Of a stretch of 64,000 bases of DNA, positions 35,642 through 48,084 are shown piece after piece. Origin of the DNA: Balaenoptera acutorostrata. Its lineage: Eukaryota > Chordata > Mammalia > Artiodactyla > Balaenopteridae. The stretch lies in contig NC_080072.1 of NCBI RefSeq assembly GCF_949987535.1, positions 55,124,356-55,188,355 on the forward strand. Direction: 5' to 3'. Positions within the stretch are counted from its first letter, which is position 1; each line of letters starts with the position of its first letter. The position numbers and the translations under genes were made by a program. Below the pieces are notes generated by a model. The model was not told where the DNA came from and did not search any database. It saw only the letters and a list, made by a program, of their open reading frames with translations.

Positions 35642-35962
35642 GGCTTCCCTGGTGGCGCAGTGGTTGAGAATCTGCCTGCTAATGCAGGAGACACGGGTTC
35701 GAGCCCTGGTCTGGGAAGATCCCACATGCCACGGAGCAGCTGGGCCCGTGAGCCACAGCTGCTGAGCCTGCGCGTCTGGAGCCTGTGCTCCGCAACGGGA
35801 GAGGCCGCGATGGTGAGAGGCCCGCGCACCGCGATGAAGAGCGGTCCCCGCACCGCGATGAAGAGTGGCCCCCACTTGCCGCAACTAGAGAAAGCCCTCG
35901 CACGAACCGAAGACCCAGCACAGCCAAAAATAAATAAATAAATAAATAAATAAAATAAAATA
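35642..35962 (+). mobile_element. CHR-type SINE, same 24-bp-duplication subfamily
   Basis: The same tandem unit is present at 35826-35849 and 35850-35873, and the same GCACGAACCGAAGACCC variant. Target duplication AAAACTATATGG is at 35630-35641 and 35963-35974. It sits directly beside the next SINE. Confidence 0.96.
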
Positions 35963-35974
35963 AAAACTATATGG

Positions 35975-36348
35975 AGGGACTTCCCTGGTGGTGCAGTGGT
36001 TAAGAATCTGCCTGCCAATGCAGGGGACACGGGTTCGAGCCCTGGTCCGGGAAGATCCCACATGCCACGGAGCAACAAAGGCCGTGCAGGAAATGCAAAT
36101 CAACACTACAAAGAGGTAGTGAGCCTGTGCTCTAGAGCCCACGAGCCACAACTGCTGAGCCCGCATGCCACAACTACTGAACTAGAGCCCGTGTTCTCTA
36201 ACAAGAGAAGCCACCACAATGAGAAGCCCACGCACCCCAATGAAGAGTAGCCCCCGCTCTCAGCAACTAGAGAAAGCCCGTGCAGCAACGAAGACCCAAC
36301 GCAGCCAAAAAGAAAGAAAGAAAGAAAGAAAGAAAAAGCATTAAAAAA
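35975..36348 (+). mobile_element. CHR-type SINE with internal L1-derived patch, at the same target site
   Basis: Starts AGGGACTTCCCTGGTGGTGC. A patch at 36088-36120 (core GAAATGCAAATCAACACTAC) replaces normal SINE sequence and matches L1 ORF2. The tail is (GAAA)n, then GCATTAAAAAAA. A third copy of AAAACTATATGG closes it at 36349-36360. Confidence 0.95.
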
Positions 36349-36892
36349 AAAACTATATGGATATCCTCACCAGTGTAGCAATATACATACACACAAAAAT
36401 ATATGAATATCAGAATGAAGACAATAAACTGGTATTTGCTAAAAGTATACATTATCTCCATAGACAGTCCAAGAGAATCTACAAACAAAATTAGAGAGTG
36501 TGGTAAAGTTGTTGAATACAATAAAAACATATAAAAATTAATACATATGAGCAATAACAAATTAGAAAATGTAATAAGATATATGCTTGAAAATAGGAAA
36601 ACTAATTTTAAATAGCTCAGAAAAAAAAGATGATAGTATGGCATTAGCTCAGATTAATGGAATACAACAGAGATCTCAGAAATATATTCAAGCATACGCA
36701 ACCCTTATGTGATAGAAGAGATATCAGTGGGGATATTAATGGGGAAAAGTTGAACTGTTAAAAAGGTTATTGGGATAAATGACTTTCCATATGGGAAAAA
36801 GGAAAATCAGATCCCTGTCTCATTCCATACATAAAGCTAAATCCAATTATATTATTAGAGGCTTAAATATAGAAAAATAAAACTTAAAAACT

Positions 36893-36918
36893 ATTGTGTG
36901 TGTGTGTGTGTGTGTGTA
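36893..36918. repeat. (TG)n microsatellite, short
   Basis: About 12 TG units in old L1 sequence. Confidence 0.9.
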
Positions 36919-37044
36919 TGTGACTTTTGTGGAGAAAATTACAAAATGTAAGTGAAGGACAAAAAGACAAATAAATGGCAAGCAATACCACGTTTGTATA
37001 TGGGAAAACTCAATACCTTAAAGATAGCAAACCTTCCCAAGCGG

Positions 37045-37420
37045 TGTTTTCGCCAGTAAGTCTGAAGTTCACCTGCATAAAAATTACCTAGAGTGCTTCT
37101 TACAATATAGATTCTTAGGCTCCATTTTAAAAGTACTGAATCAGCATGTCTGAGGATGAGGCCCGGGAATCTGCATTTTAGAAAGCTCTCCAGATGATTT
37201 TTTTGTGTACTAAATTTTGAGAACCTCTGTCTTAAGGGAAGAGGTCATAACCTGAATTGCACATGAGAATTATCTGGGGCAGTTTGAAAAGATTCACATG
37301 CGCAGGCTATACCCCAGACCAATTAAATCAGAATCTCTGGGCAAGGCAGCTATGTAACAGCATTTTTAAAGTTCTCCAGTGATTCCATTATACAGCCAAG
37401 GTTGGGGACCACTGCCCTGG
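37045..37420. repeat. Two adjacent MER20-like hAT remnants
   Basis: Two successive blocks of the same type: GAAGTTCACCTGCATAAAAA ... GGGAATCTGCATTTTAGAAA, then TGAATTGCACATGAGAATTA ... AAATCAGAATCTCTGGGCAA and CCAAGGTTGGGGACCACTG. Confidence 0.65.
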
Positions 37421-37694
37421 GTGAAGGTGCACCTAGAGTGAGGTCTGTAAGGTTTGCTGCCCTTCCCCATTTGAACATTTACTTCTAGTGCTAACCAAGT
37501 AGGAATCCCCCTTTATTTTGATTAAGGAAAACACAATTTCTTTACATAGGGTTATCACTTTTTGGTATCTCCAGTACCCTGTCTGATACATTGCAGGGGC
37601 TTGGTGGTCATTTTCCAAAATTAATTCAGCTAAATGAAACTGAATGAAATGAATCAATATGTAGGCGAATAAATTTTTCATCTAACTTTAAAAA

Positions 37695-38080
37695 TTTCAC
37701 TGGATTCAACAAACCTATATGATAGTTAGGCACAATGTTACACTGTGAGAGATAGAGATGAACAAAATACAGCCTTTCCCTTCAAGTGTTCCTATCTGGT
37801 AGGGGAGGCAGATAGAGACAAAAGTATCTTACAATCAAGCAGACAATGAGAAGTGTACAGAATACGAAAAGGGAATAAGAGAAAAATTAGTCCTGCGTGG
37901 CAGGACCTGGAAGGCGTTGTTGAAGACTAGTATCTGAGATTGGCCTTGAAGTATTGCTGGGATTTAGTCAGGAAGATCCTAGGGAAACGGGCAGTTGCCC
38001 TGTAGGCACAGGGCAGTTCTGTATAGCATAAACCAAGTCAGATGGGCCTTTCTCTAACCTTTATGGAAGACTGCAGGGTC
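37695..38080 (+). repeat. Ancient interspersed repeat, same family as 8190 and 62715
   Basis: Has the shared opening (GGCACAATGTTACACTGTGA ... GATGAACAAAATACAG) and following GGTAGGGGAGGCAGATAG block. Confidence 0.5.
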
Positions 38081-38089
38081 GATAGGAAA

Positions 38090-40885
38090 GGCTCTTTTTC
38101 TTTCTGATTTCCTTGTTACCGCTCTCATTTTTCAAGTACTATTTTGCCTCTGGTTTATTAATTCTACCTCCTGGTGCCCCAGCTGATTTCTTCCAGGAAA
38201 AGTTGCTCATTAGCATTGCTATGGGGAGCACCTGCTACCCCATCTATCACTCTTAACCGATGGCTGGGGCAATGGGGTTGGCTGAGAGAGGAATTTTAAT
38301 CCCCTCCTATGACTCATCTATTTCCTAACTGAGAATGCTAGGTCTAAAGTCACAAATAGCTGTGCAATAAAATCCATCCTTACCATTAAAAATAACGAAG
38401 ACATGTTTCTCAATTTTATAATATCATTTATGTAATATGAATGTATTGAAAATCAACTTCATGATTGAGAATAATTCTAAAGATACCTCAGATACCACTT
38501 GAATGCAAAAAGTCTCAGGCTAGTGTGGATAGATTATGAATTAAATGAACTGTTGAACAGGGAAGGTTTCTCAAAACCATAGTGTCAAAGGACATTTGAT
38601 GTTATCTACTGATTGTACATTGCAGGAGAAAACCAAATAGCATGTATATGACTCTGGATGCTGAATATATATTTTACATTATGTACCAATATATCAAGCT
38701 GATGGATTGTATATCCTTTCTCTATTTAAGCAAACTGCACACACTGATGTTACGTGACAGATGTCATTTGTAAAGCCCATGGGATGAACCAGTCACCATG
38801 GTGTAAACCACCATGATTTATGTAGAGTGGCAGAAGAAAAGGATTTGCCAATCAAATTATCAGTGAAATGTAGCCCAGCTTGGCTTCTAAGGTGATGTAA
38901 GGCTCATCTACAGAAGACATGGAACATACTTAAATTCAGGAGATATTTAGAATCCTAGCAAGGAAAAGGATGTGAGAGAATAGGGGGGGAAAAATCAATG
39001 TTCCAGATAAGCCTATAATTTCCAGGCATTTTTTTCTTTATAGTATACTTAATTAATTGATTATCTTATTTCTTCATATCTACTTTCACCCAAAGTGCAT
39101 TTCCCTATTATTAGTTAATTTTTCTTCTGGAAGAAAAAATAATGTTAAATTTCACATCAAATTTGTCAAGTACTTAAATTGTCCATTAAAGAAATTGATG
39201 TTTCTTAGCAATACTTATTCTCTTAATGCTTCAAAACCCTTCTGATGATACAGCAAAATGGAACTGCTGATCCCAAAGTCATATGCATAATTAAATTTTA
39301 CAGATGACTCAAATTAGAAAAAAATGCTTTTTGAGGTACACAGAGATTTTTCTTGACAGGTTGGTGAAATTCTGATAGCTATGAAAAATAATCATTCTTA
39401 CCAGCTGCAAGAGCATAGCCTGCCCCTATTCAATCAAATCACTTGCAGGATGTGTGTAATTCTAACTGTAAAGCATGACATGCTTACTGCACAGTTAAGG
39501 TGTTGTTTGGGAGGAAAGAGGCTACACAGAACAAAGGTACAACCCAAAATATTTGGAGTGAGCTGTGTCTGAAGGGTGGTTTACGCCCTGACTGTCTGAA
39601 CCATCATTTATGAACAAAGCAAGTCCTACCAGCCTGGAAACATAAACTGAGTAGGATCGTCAAATGAGATTTGAGAATCTGGATCTCTCTTGATTGGCAT
39701 TGACTATATTGAGGTGAGGAGAGGTAGATTCTGTCTGGTAGGTGGTAAGGTTCCACCTGCCGTAGGGTGGTAGACTGGGAGTAGGATGATGAAGAGGCCA
39801 GTCCAGAAATCTGTGATGTTAGGCCAACCTTAGGGTTCTTAGGGAACAAAGGTAGGGCCTTGTAAACAACAAAGCCATGACAGAGTCATAAAATTGTATT
39901 TTGGCTTTGTTTTTTTATTCCCCTTGCTTATTTGTTTCCTTTCTTTTCTTTTTGATCCTCCTTGGGAACAGCACAAAGATTTTGTGAAAATTCCACCTTC
40001 TCATAGCTAGAACCAAGGAAAGGATCCATGTCCTTGCCTGACCCAGAGCTTTAAAAGGAAGTGGTGTATTCCTGGGGGACCAGTGTGGTCATGATAACAA
40101 GACACCAAGAGACAAATGCCAGGTGGGAGGTGGAATTCGGGAAGAAGGAATAGGGGCCAATTGATTAACTGCCCCTTTTCATTGGGAAATGCTCTCCAGA
40201 GGTAATACCTGAGTGGGGGGCAGATTTTGTCTTAACAAGAGAGGATGTCTATCACAGCTATTCTTCCTCAGCATAAGAGGGAGTGTTTGTCGTATTTAAT
40301 GGAGAAGGACATCAGTCTGATGAGGCTACGTATAAGGTCATGGCAAAAGACACTAACTCTGCAGTCCTCCTGTCCACGCCCTCCCGCAGGAAGGAGGCAA
40401 CTGGCTGTGGCATTGATGAAGGACCCCATAAGCCACAGTTTGAGCACCTCTAGCTCAATTACTCATCGTGTACATCCGCTTCCCCAGAGACCCCAAACCC
40501 AATGCCACATATTCAGAGTCAACAGTGATCTGTTAGCTAATTGATTCCATTTGAAACATAAGGGCAGGACTGAAAGCTAAGCATTCAGAAATACATATTA
40601 AATGAATGAAGGGTGAGAAAGCAGACTGGAAGGACTGAGGCTGCAGCAGAGGGAGAATTCTAGAAAAAGAGAGAGAGAATGAATGAATGAAGAAATATGC
40701 TCTTGTTTGAAGGCATTCATTTAAAGGGAATTTAAATGTGCTGAAGAGGGGGTTCTTGGTGGTAACAGAATGAGAACCACATTTGGCAAACATGAAAGGA
40801 AAGGAGATGCATCAATAGGGGAGAAGGCTGGAAGTGTCTGGGAAGTGGAAATCAAAATAATGAGGCATCATGCAGAAGGCTGGAA
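38090..40885. other. Longest largely repeat-free intronic stretch
   Basis: No exon, SINE or LINE tail was recognised across about 2.8 kb. It is AT-rich, with no open frame of interest. It may hold regulatory DNA, but no specific element can be supported. Confidence 0.45.
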
Positions 40886-40889
40886 TGGA

Positions 40890-41150
40890 ACCAAGATGTA
40901 CTAATTACCTACCATGTGCCAGGCATAATTCTCCTCCTGAATCATCTCATTTAATCTTCAAAATGCCTAGCACAGTGCTTAGCATATAGTAGGTGCTCAA
41001 AAATATGCTGAGTATTTAATATTAAATCAATACATGAGCAAACAATCTAAGAGAAGAATCTATTATCCATCACGTCTTACAGATAAGAAACCTAGGCCAA
41101 GAAATGTTAAGAAACTTGCCCAGCGAGTCACAGCTAGAGGTGTAAGGAAT
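40890..41150 (-). repeat. MIR SINE remnant, rearranged or paired
   Basis: Reverse-MIR start (TTACCTACCATGTGCCAGGC), a sense-type piece (GCACAGTGCTTAGCATATAG) and a reverse end (CTTACAGATAAGAAACCTAG ... GAAACTTGCCCAGCGAGTCA). Confidence 0.65.
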
Positions 41151-41159
41151 CTGCCTTCA

Positions 41160-41739
41160 GCGTTAAGTGGCTGAAAGAGGAAGGTGCTCTATCTATAAGG
41201 GACTGGCAGGGACTCTAGAAAAGGGTGTGGTGCTTGGTCGTCTCCCAGGGATTGAGATAGAGGGGGTAAGAATGAAGGGCCAAGTGAACCGGGCTAGGGA
41301 GGAGAGGAAGGGGGAGAGATCACTCTTCTTTGGGGAGGACTGGCCCTGCAGGAAGGCGCCGAGGCCCTTGGGCGGCAGCTGAGCCAGCAAGGGGCAGCAT
41401 CCAGGCTAATGCAGCTGGTGAGTTGGGTGGGGCAGAATGGAAGCACAGCCAGTGAAGAAACTGCAAAGGTCTCTGTTGGGCAGGCAGGGACTCGGGGTGG
41501 GGCAGAGATGGGGAAAAGATGGCTGAAGTGGTTAAGTGAAAGACTTTGGCAAGATGGGATGGATAATACTAACAGCTTTCACCAAAGAAAGAGCCAAAGA
41601 GCAGTCGGCCAGGGCTGGGGAGGGGGAGGGGGTGTGCTCTGGGCTGGAGGGGGAGGCTGACAGGGAGGCCTGCGATGCAGAGAATCTGTGGGAGAGGGTA
41701 AGGATGACCAGCCCCGTGGCCTGAGCTGCGGGCCGCGTC
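41160..41739. other. Start of MAP6 intron 1, purine-rich, non-repetitive
   Basis: This stretch directly follows the exon 1 donor in the gene's direction. The plus strand is rich in AGG and GGGG runs, for example 41618-41660. No coding exon or known repeat was recognised. Confidence 0.6.
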
Positions 41740-41742
41740 TCA

Positions 41743-42690
<948 letters not shown>

Positions 42691-43194
42691 CTAAAGCAAG
42701 TCCCTAATCTTCCTCCGTCCCCTGGCCCTCGTCCGGCCAATCTGGTTCTCACCGTGTTTTCCTTGGTGGCCTGAGCTACCGCGCCCTCCTACCTCAGAGA
42801 GCACCCGGGAAGGTTGGGTGGGCAGAGCTATCACTGAGAAAGTCCGTAAAGTCCCTCGATGCCCGGCTGTAAACGCCTCCGGGAGCCGCCGCCGAGGTCT
42901 CCAGAGCGCGGTCTGCTGTGGGCACCGCAGCGTGAGACACCGCGTCCCGGGTCCCCGGGCGAGGGCGTCTGGGACGCGCCCCTCCCTGCGGCTGCTGCGG
43001 CGCTCAGACCCCTGCCAAGCAAGGCAACGCGAGGCAAGGTGGTTGCAGGCTTAAGCCATAGCGCAGAGGGACGGCCGGGCAGTGTGGCCGCAGGGGCCGC
43101 GGACAAAGCTCTATCTTCTCCTTCCCGCCGGCGTCCAGTCGCAGCCGGCCACCTAGCAGGGCTCAGAGGATATCACGTCTCGAGGAGACCGAGC

Positions 43195-43262
43195 ATTGCT
43201 GCCGCCACCGCTGCTCCCAATGATGCTGCAGCCGCCGCCGCCGCTGCCGCCGCTGCTGTCTC
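43195..43262. repeat. GCC/GCT-rich trinucleotide microsatellite upstream of MAP6
   Basis: Imperfect GCC, GCT and GCA triplets run for about 65 bp, about 550-610 bp upstream of the MAP6 ATG. On the minus strand they read as GGC/AGC triplets. One minus-strand frame (ATG at 43377-43379, stop at 43173-43175, 68 codons) turns the tract into an alanine run and would be an upstream ORF if the 5' UTR reaches this far. Transcription of the tract is not shown by sequence. Confidence 0.8.
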
Positions 43263-43484
43263 TGCTGCGGGGAAGCGGCCCCACCCTTTTCTGCCGGTCA
43301 GCAGAGGGGTGGTGGTGGAGGTGGGGGGGGGGATCCAGGAAAGATGCTGAGAGAAAGCGCGATGCAGAAAAAAAATCACCTGCTGTCGTCAGCGCGCGCT
43401 GCTGGGAACTCGCCCTCTCTCTTTTCCCTCCCCCCTCTGATCTGGCAGCTCCTCCCTCTTCAGTTCCTAGGCAACAACAGGATC

Positions 43485-44075
43485 TGGGGCCTAGGTAGGT
43501 TCAAGTACCAGGCTCCTTATGACTTGCAGTCCTTACACGGGTTGCTTCCCAACTGGGAGCCTCAGGCTCCTCTTCTGTGAAATAGGGTCAAACATGTGGG
43601 AAGGGTGGGGGGGATTCAATTTAAAAATACGGAGGAAACCCCTAGTGAAATGTCTGTCCCAGAATATAGGTTTTTTAAAAAGGAAGCTCCTGTTATTGGC
43701 CAAAGTCTCTGGCCTGGATTTGAACCCCTTTGGCTGGCTTCTGATCCAAGCACTTGTCAGTCTTATCCACAGACCTTGCTCAGATGTGGAAACAGGAACC
43801 TGCAGACTGATGGTACCTTAGCTGTTCCCTTCCTAGGGGACCCTTGGGGGAAGGAATGTCTTAGAGCTTCCCAAGAACCATTCAATCCCTGTTCAGCCCA
43901 GGGGCCACAGTGGAGGGGAGACAGTGAGAAGTAAATTCTTGAAAGGGGCCTAAGTGGGGAGGTCGGGGAGGGTGGGAAACAGCGAGATCGTGTCCTGGGA
44001 AAGGGTAGGCCTGACATGCAGTGGCTTTCTGCCATATTCCTGACCCCTAGCCTTTGCTTTTCTTCTACCTGGGAG
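43485..44075. other. Upstream flank of MAP6, non-repetitive
   Basis: Lies just beyond the CpG island. No exon, ORF of note or repeat recognised, apart from a possible MIR-like patch near 43710-43760. Confidence 0.4.
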
Positions 44076-44079
44076 GCAG

Positions 44080-44475
44080 AAAAATTTTGGAGTCAGATGT
44101 TCCTGCTTTGGCTCTGATACTTCCTACCTGTGTCACTTGGACAAGTTGGGTCATCCCTGAACTTCAGTCTCCTCACCTATAGAATGGAGGAAATAATAGC
44201 TACCTCAAAGTGGTTTTGTGAAGATAGCTAAGGACTCAGAGCAGAAGCTGTGAGTCAAATCAGATCCCAGAGGATTCAAATCCTGGCTTTTGCATGACTT
44301 AGCTCATGGCCATGGGCACATCACTGCAACTTCCTGACATTTAGTTTCATCTTTGAATGGGGGTGCCAGCTCTCAACTCACAAGGTTGTTCCGAGAATTA
44401 AAATGAGATAATCACTAAAAGTGCTTACCACAATATCTGGAATATACCAATGGCTCAATAAATGGTAGCTATTAG
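44080..44475 (+). repeat. Two MIR SINE remnants in a row
   Basis: First: GGAGTCAGATGTTCCTGCTT ... CTTCAGTCTCCTCACCTATA. Second: GATTCAAATCCTGGCTTTTG ... AGTGCTTACCACAATATCTG, then CTCAATAAATGGTAGC. Confidence 0.8.
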
Positions 44476-44479
44476 TATT

Positions 44480-45790
44480 CACAGGACCCACCCTGGGAAA
44501 CCCATAGGTGGAGCTTCCCAAGCAGGCCAGGCACTTGGACACCTTCTCCAGGAAGACCTCTTGTTCTTCTGAGTATCTCCTTTTGGTATCTCCTTGCACT
44601 GTTTCCCACTCCCTACCCCTAGCTACATTCACTGGCCTACAGCTCTGTTTCTCTCCAATACAGACAGTTTTCAGCCTCAGTTAAGCTGGGGGCATTGGTA
44701 TCTATGAGGGAAAAAGTCATTTATGTGTTTAGATTGGGAATTGATTGCAAAATACAGCTTTTTTTTTAAACCTTAGAATCAAACGGGATGAGAAGACAGC
44801 TCTAATTAGTCAATTGTCTGCTGAACTTCCTCCTACTTGGGTCTTGGCCTCTTGGTGATTTGATTTGAGTTCCACAAATAAAATGATGCCTGGCACTGTT
44901 TTCAGTCATAAGGAGATATATTTCTATAAACAAAATAATCTGGTCTCACCCTTCCTCTCCCCAGTTCTGCAGAACTCCCTGGGATTTGGCTTCTGCCTTT
45001 CCAATAATTATTTCCAAAGGTAAAAAGATGGACTAGCAATTGGAGTTGGAGGTCATTAAGAGTCATTGAGACTTTACCCTTCCTTAATTTAGATGCCCAC
45101 TCTGTGCCTTGGGCACTGTGGAACACAGATGAATTCTAGCTCTGGGGGAGCCCTCAATTACAGGGGTGCATTATGAAAGGACTGGGAGATAGATACATAA
45201 ATAAATAATTAGCAAATAGTATGGTCAGCATAAGAGAGGTTCATTCACAAGGTGCTGAATGAATGACTAATGACAGATGAGTAGGAACTCTCCTAGCAGA
45301 AGTGTAAGTAAGAGTGCTCCAGGCAACTTCATCATCAATATCACCTCCCACATTCATTCATTTGGATTTTCTAAACATGTTCAATCATACAACTTTCCTG
45401 AACCATACAATGGCTCAGTGGGATAGTCAAGTCTAATGGTTGTCTGTTACGTGGCTTGCTTAGCATCAATTCTGAAGATAATAACACCTCCTTATTTGAT
45501 TTTGGAGACTGCTCCTTTTCTAATTTCAGTCCATATGATTTGGGTGGGGTTAACCCTACTCAGTCCACTTCCAGATGTGACTATGTGACCCACACCTGTT
45601 TGCCAGTCACTGCATCATGCTGGCCAAAGTGATAGTTTACTGATTGACATGTGATCCACATTGGACCAATTGGAGGAAATCCTAGACTTTAGCTGAAACT
45701 ATCTGTAAAGAGCCACTCTCTTTTTTACTGAATTGCTACATGGGAGACCATGAGGCTACTGTTGTTAGTGACCATCTTTGCCATCACTGG
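44480..45790. other. Mostly unrecognised, with patches of old repeats
   Basis: A block at 45110-45300 resembles the unnamed family at 8190 and 62715. Text at 45500-45790 (GGTTAACCCTACTCAGTCC ... ATTGGACCAATTGGAGG) looks like an old interspersed repeat. No exon seen. Confidence 0.35.
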
Positions 45791-45794
45791 GGGA

Positions 45795-47365
45795 GGCTGC
45801 CTGCCTAAGGCTGGTGATGTCAATGTTCTGGATTATGGCCTTTCTAATAGGTGTGCAGTGGTATTTCATTGTCCTAATTTGCATTCCCCTAATGAGATAT
45901 GATGTGGAACATCTTTCTATATGCTTATTTGCCATCTATACATCTGCTCTGGGGAGGTGTTTGCTCAGATCTTCTGCCTATTTTTTAATCAGGTCGTTCA
46001 TTTTCTTATTGTTGAGTGTTAAGAGTTCTTTGTACATTTTGGATAACAGTCCTTTTTCAGATATGCCTTTTGTAAATATTTTCTCCAGGTCTATGCCTTA
46101 TCTTCTCATTCTCTTGACAGTGTCATTTGAAAAGCAGAAGTATTTAATTTAATGAAGTCCATCGTATCAATTCTTTATTTCATGTCCTCCTATGCTATTT
46201 TCAAGGAGTTTTATGGTTTTGCATTTTACATGTAGGTCTATGATCCATTTTGAGTTAATTTTTGCGAAGGGTGTAAAGTTTGTGTCTATATTCATTTTTT
46301 TGTGTGTAGATGTCCAGTTGTTCCAGCACCATTTGTTGAAAAGACGATCTTTTCTCCATTGTATTGCCTTTGTTCCTTTGTCAAAGATCAGTTAACTATA
46401 CCTACATGGGCTATATTGGGGATCTCTATTGTGTTCCATTGATCTATTTGTCTCTTATTTTGCCAATACTACGCTGTCTTGATTACTGTAGCTTTACAAT
46501 AAGTCTTGTAGTCAGGTAGTGTCAATCCTCCATCTTTGTTCTTCCTTTTTCAATATTGTGGCAGCTGTTCTGGGTCTTTGTCTTGCCATACAAACTTTAG
46601 AATCAGTTTATTGATATCCACAAAATAGTTTGCTGGGATTTTGACTGGGACTGTGTTGAAGTTTTAGCGTAATTTTTTATGCAGCAATACAACTAACCCA
46701 CCCAGGAGAAATAGAAAGTTTTCTTAGGAAAAAAATATATCTTACTAAAACTGATTTTAGAAGGAATAGAAAACTTGAATAGTTCAATAAGTTGAATCAG
46801 TAGTTAAAAATCTACCCACAAAGGAAAACAAAACAAGACAAGATAAAATACCTGATACACTGACCTTACAGGTGATTCTCACAAAACTTTCATAAAACAA
46901 TCCTTATGCTATGTAAATTATTCCATAAAACAGAAAAACAAGGGAGAACTTCCCATCCCAGTTTAGAAAGCCAATATAATCATTGTACCAAACTAGACAA
47001 GGATAATATGAGGAAGAAAAAATTATAGGCCAATCATAGCTGTAAAAATCCTAACTGAAACGACAGCAAACAATTCAAAATTCTACATAAAATTACTAAA
47101 ATTTCAATATTAGTGTTTAATCCCAAGAATGAACACTGTTTTAATAACAGAAAATCTGTAGATATAATGCTAAACGCTTCTAGATTAAAGAGAAACATCA
47201 CACAACCATCTCAAATAGATGTAGTATTTTGAAAAACATGATAAAAGTTGACACCCACTAATTAATTTTTTAAAACACTTAGCAAGCTAGAACGTTCTAA
47301 TATGTCAAAGGATATCTACCAATAACCTACCAGAAATAGTACACGTTACAGTGAAATATTGGAAG
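45795..47365 (-). mobile_element. Old L1 ORF2 piece with 5' inversion (twin-priming structure)
   Basis: 45795-46665 is antisense L1 ORF2, equivalent to about 50380-51270 of the later L1 in this window. From 46670 to 47365 the L1 text is sense (AGGAGAAATAGAAAGTTTTC ... GTTACAGTGAAATATTGGAA), equivalent to about 52480-51790. The arrangement is an inverted upstream part followed by a 3'-ward part, with about 500 bp missing at the junction. The 3' UTR is absent. Confidence 0.65.
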
Positions 47366-47549
47366 CCTTCCCTCCGTCTTCAGGAACACAACCAGGGAGA
47401 GCTGATCCCAGTCGTTAGGGTTGGCTGAGAGAGTCTGGTGGTTTTGGATTTCCAGTTCTGACGCTAGGTAAGGACTGGAGTCAAATACCTCAGTGCTTTT
47501 GCTATGGCTGGTATGACCTCAGAAACAGGAATTACACCAAAATTGTGAA

Positions 47550-47705
47550 ATCTTTGAATCCTGGAATCAGAATAAAAGAAGGATAGAATCTTAGAATCAT
47601 AAAATATTTATTTAGAGTCCTAAATCTCATAATAATAGAATGATACAGTCCTAGAATCCTAGAAAAATGAATGTTAAATTCCTAGAATCTGGGAATAATT
47701 GAATA
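47550..47705. repeat. Degenerate TAGAATC-type periodic tract
   Basis: Variants of (C/T)TAGAATC recur many times in about 150 bp (for example GGATAGAATCTTAGAATCAT and CCTAGAATCCTAGAAAAAT). Confidence 0.6.
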
Positions 47706-48084
47706 TTCTTCTAAACTATTTATTTATTTATTTACTTGTTGCAGGCTAAGAAATTCTTCCTTTATTGAGCCAAAATAGGAATTCTTGCAATTTCTTTCTT
47801 TCCTTGAGACCACCCATGGCAGCATTTTAAAGTCATATTCAAAAACAACTGTTATATCCCCTAATCTTCTCTTCTCAGGGTAAATATTCCTAATTCTTTC
47901 ACTTATTATCATATCCAAATATTATACTAAAAGCCGGATACTTTGATACTCTATAGATCTCCTGTTACTCATCAAACTTTCATCCACTGTTTTAACAACT
48001 ATTGATGGCTCTTGCCTGAAATAACTATTATTATGTTGTTTACCAAATAGCGATTTTCTAACTCCATTATTCCTTATACGTTTA

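Larger units (their letters stand above)
34265..37030 (+). mobile_element. Old L1 ORF2/3' remnant, host to three SINEs
   Basis: Sense L1 text includes AAATTTGATTCTTTGAAAAG and GAGAATCTACAAACAAAATTAG (both L1 ORF2) and later CATATGGGAAAAAGGAAAATC. Stops and gaps occur throughout. CHR SINEs interrupt it at 34414, 35642 and 35975. Confidence 0.7.

Noticed and set aside
35548..36078. A 176-codon minus-strand frame, and similar frames at 3503, 11238, 22313 and 34254
   Set aside because: All lie in CHR SINEs; the same pseudo-protein recurs in each copy.
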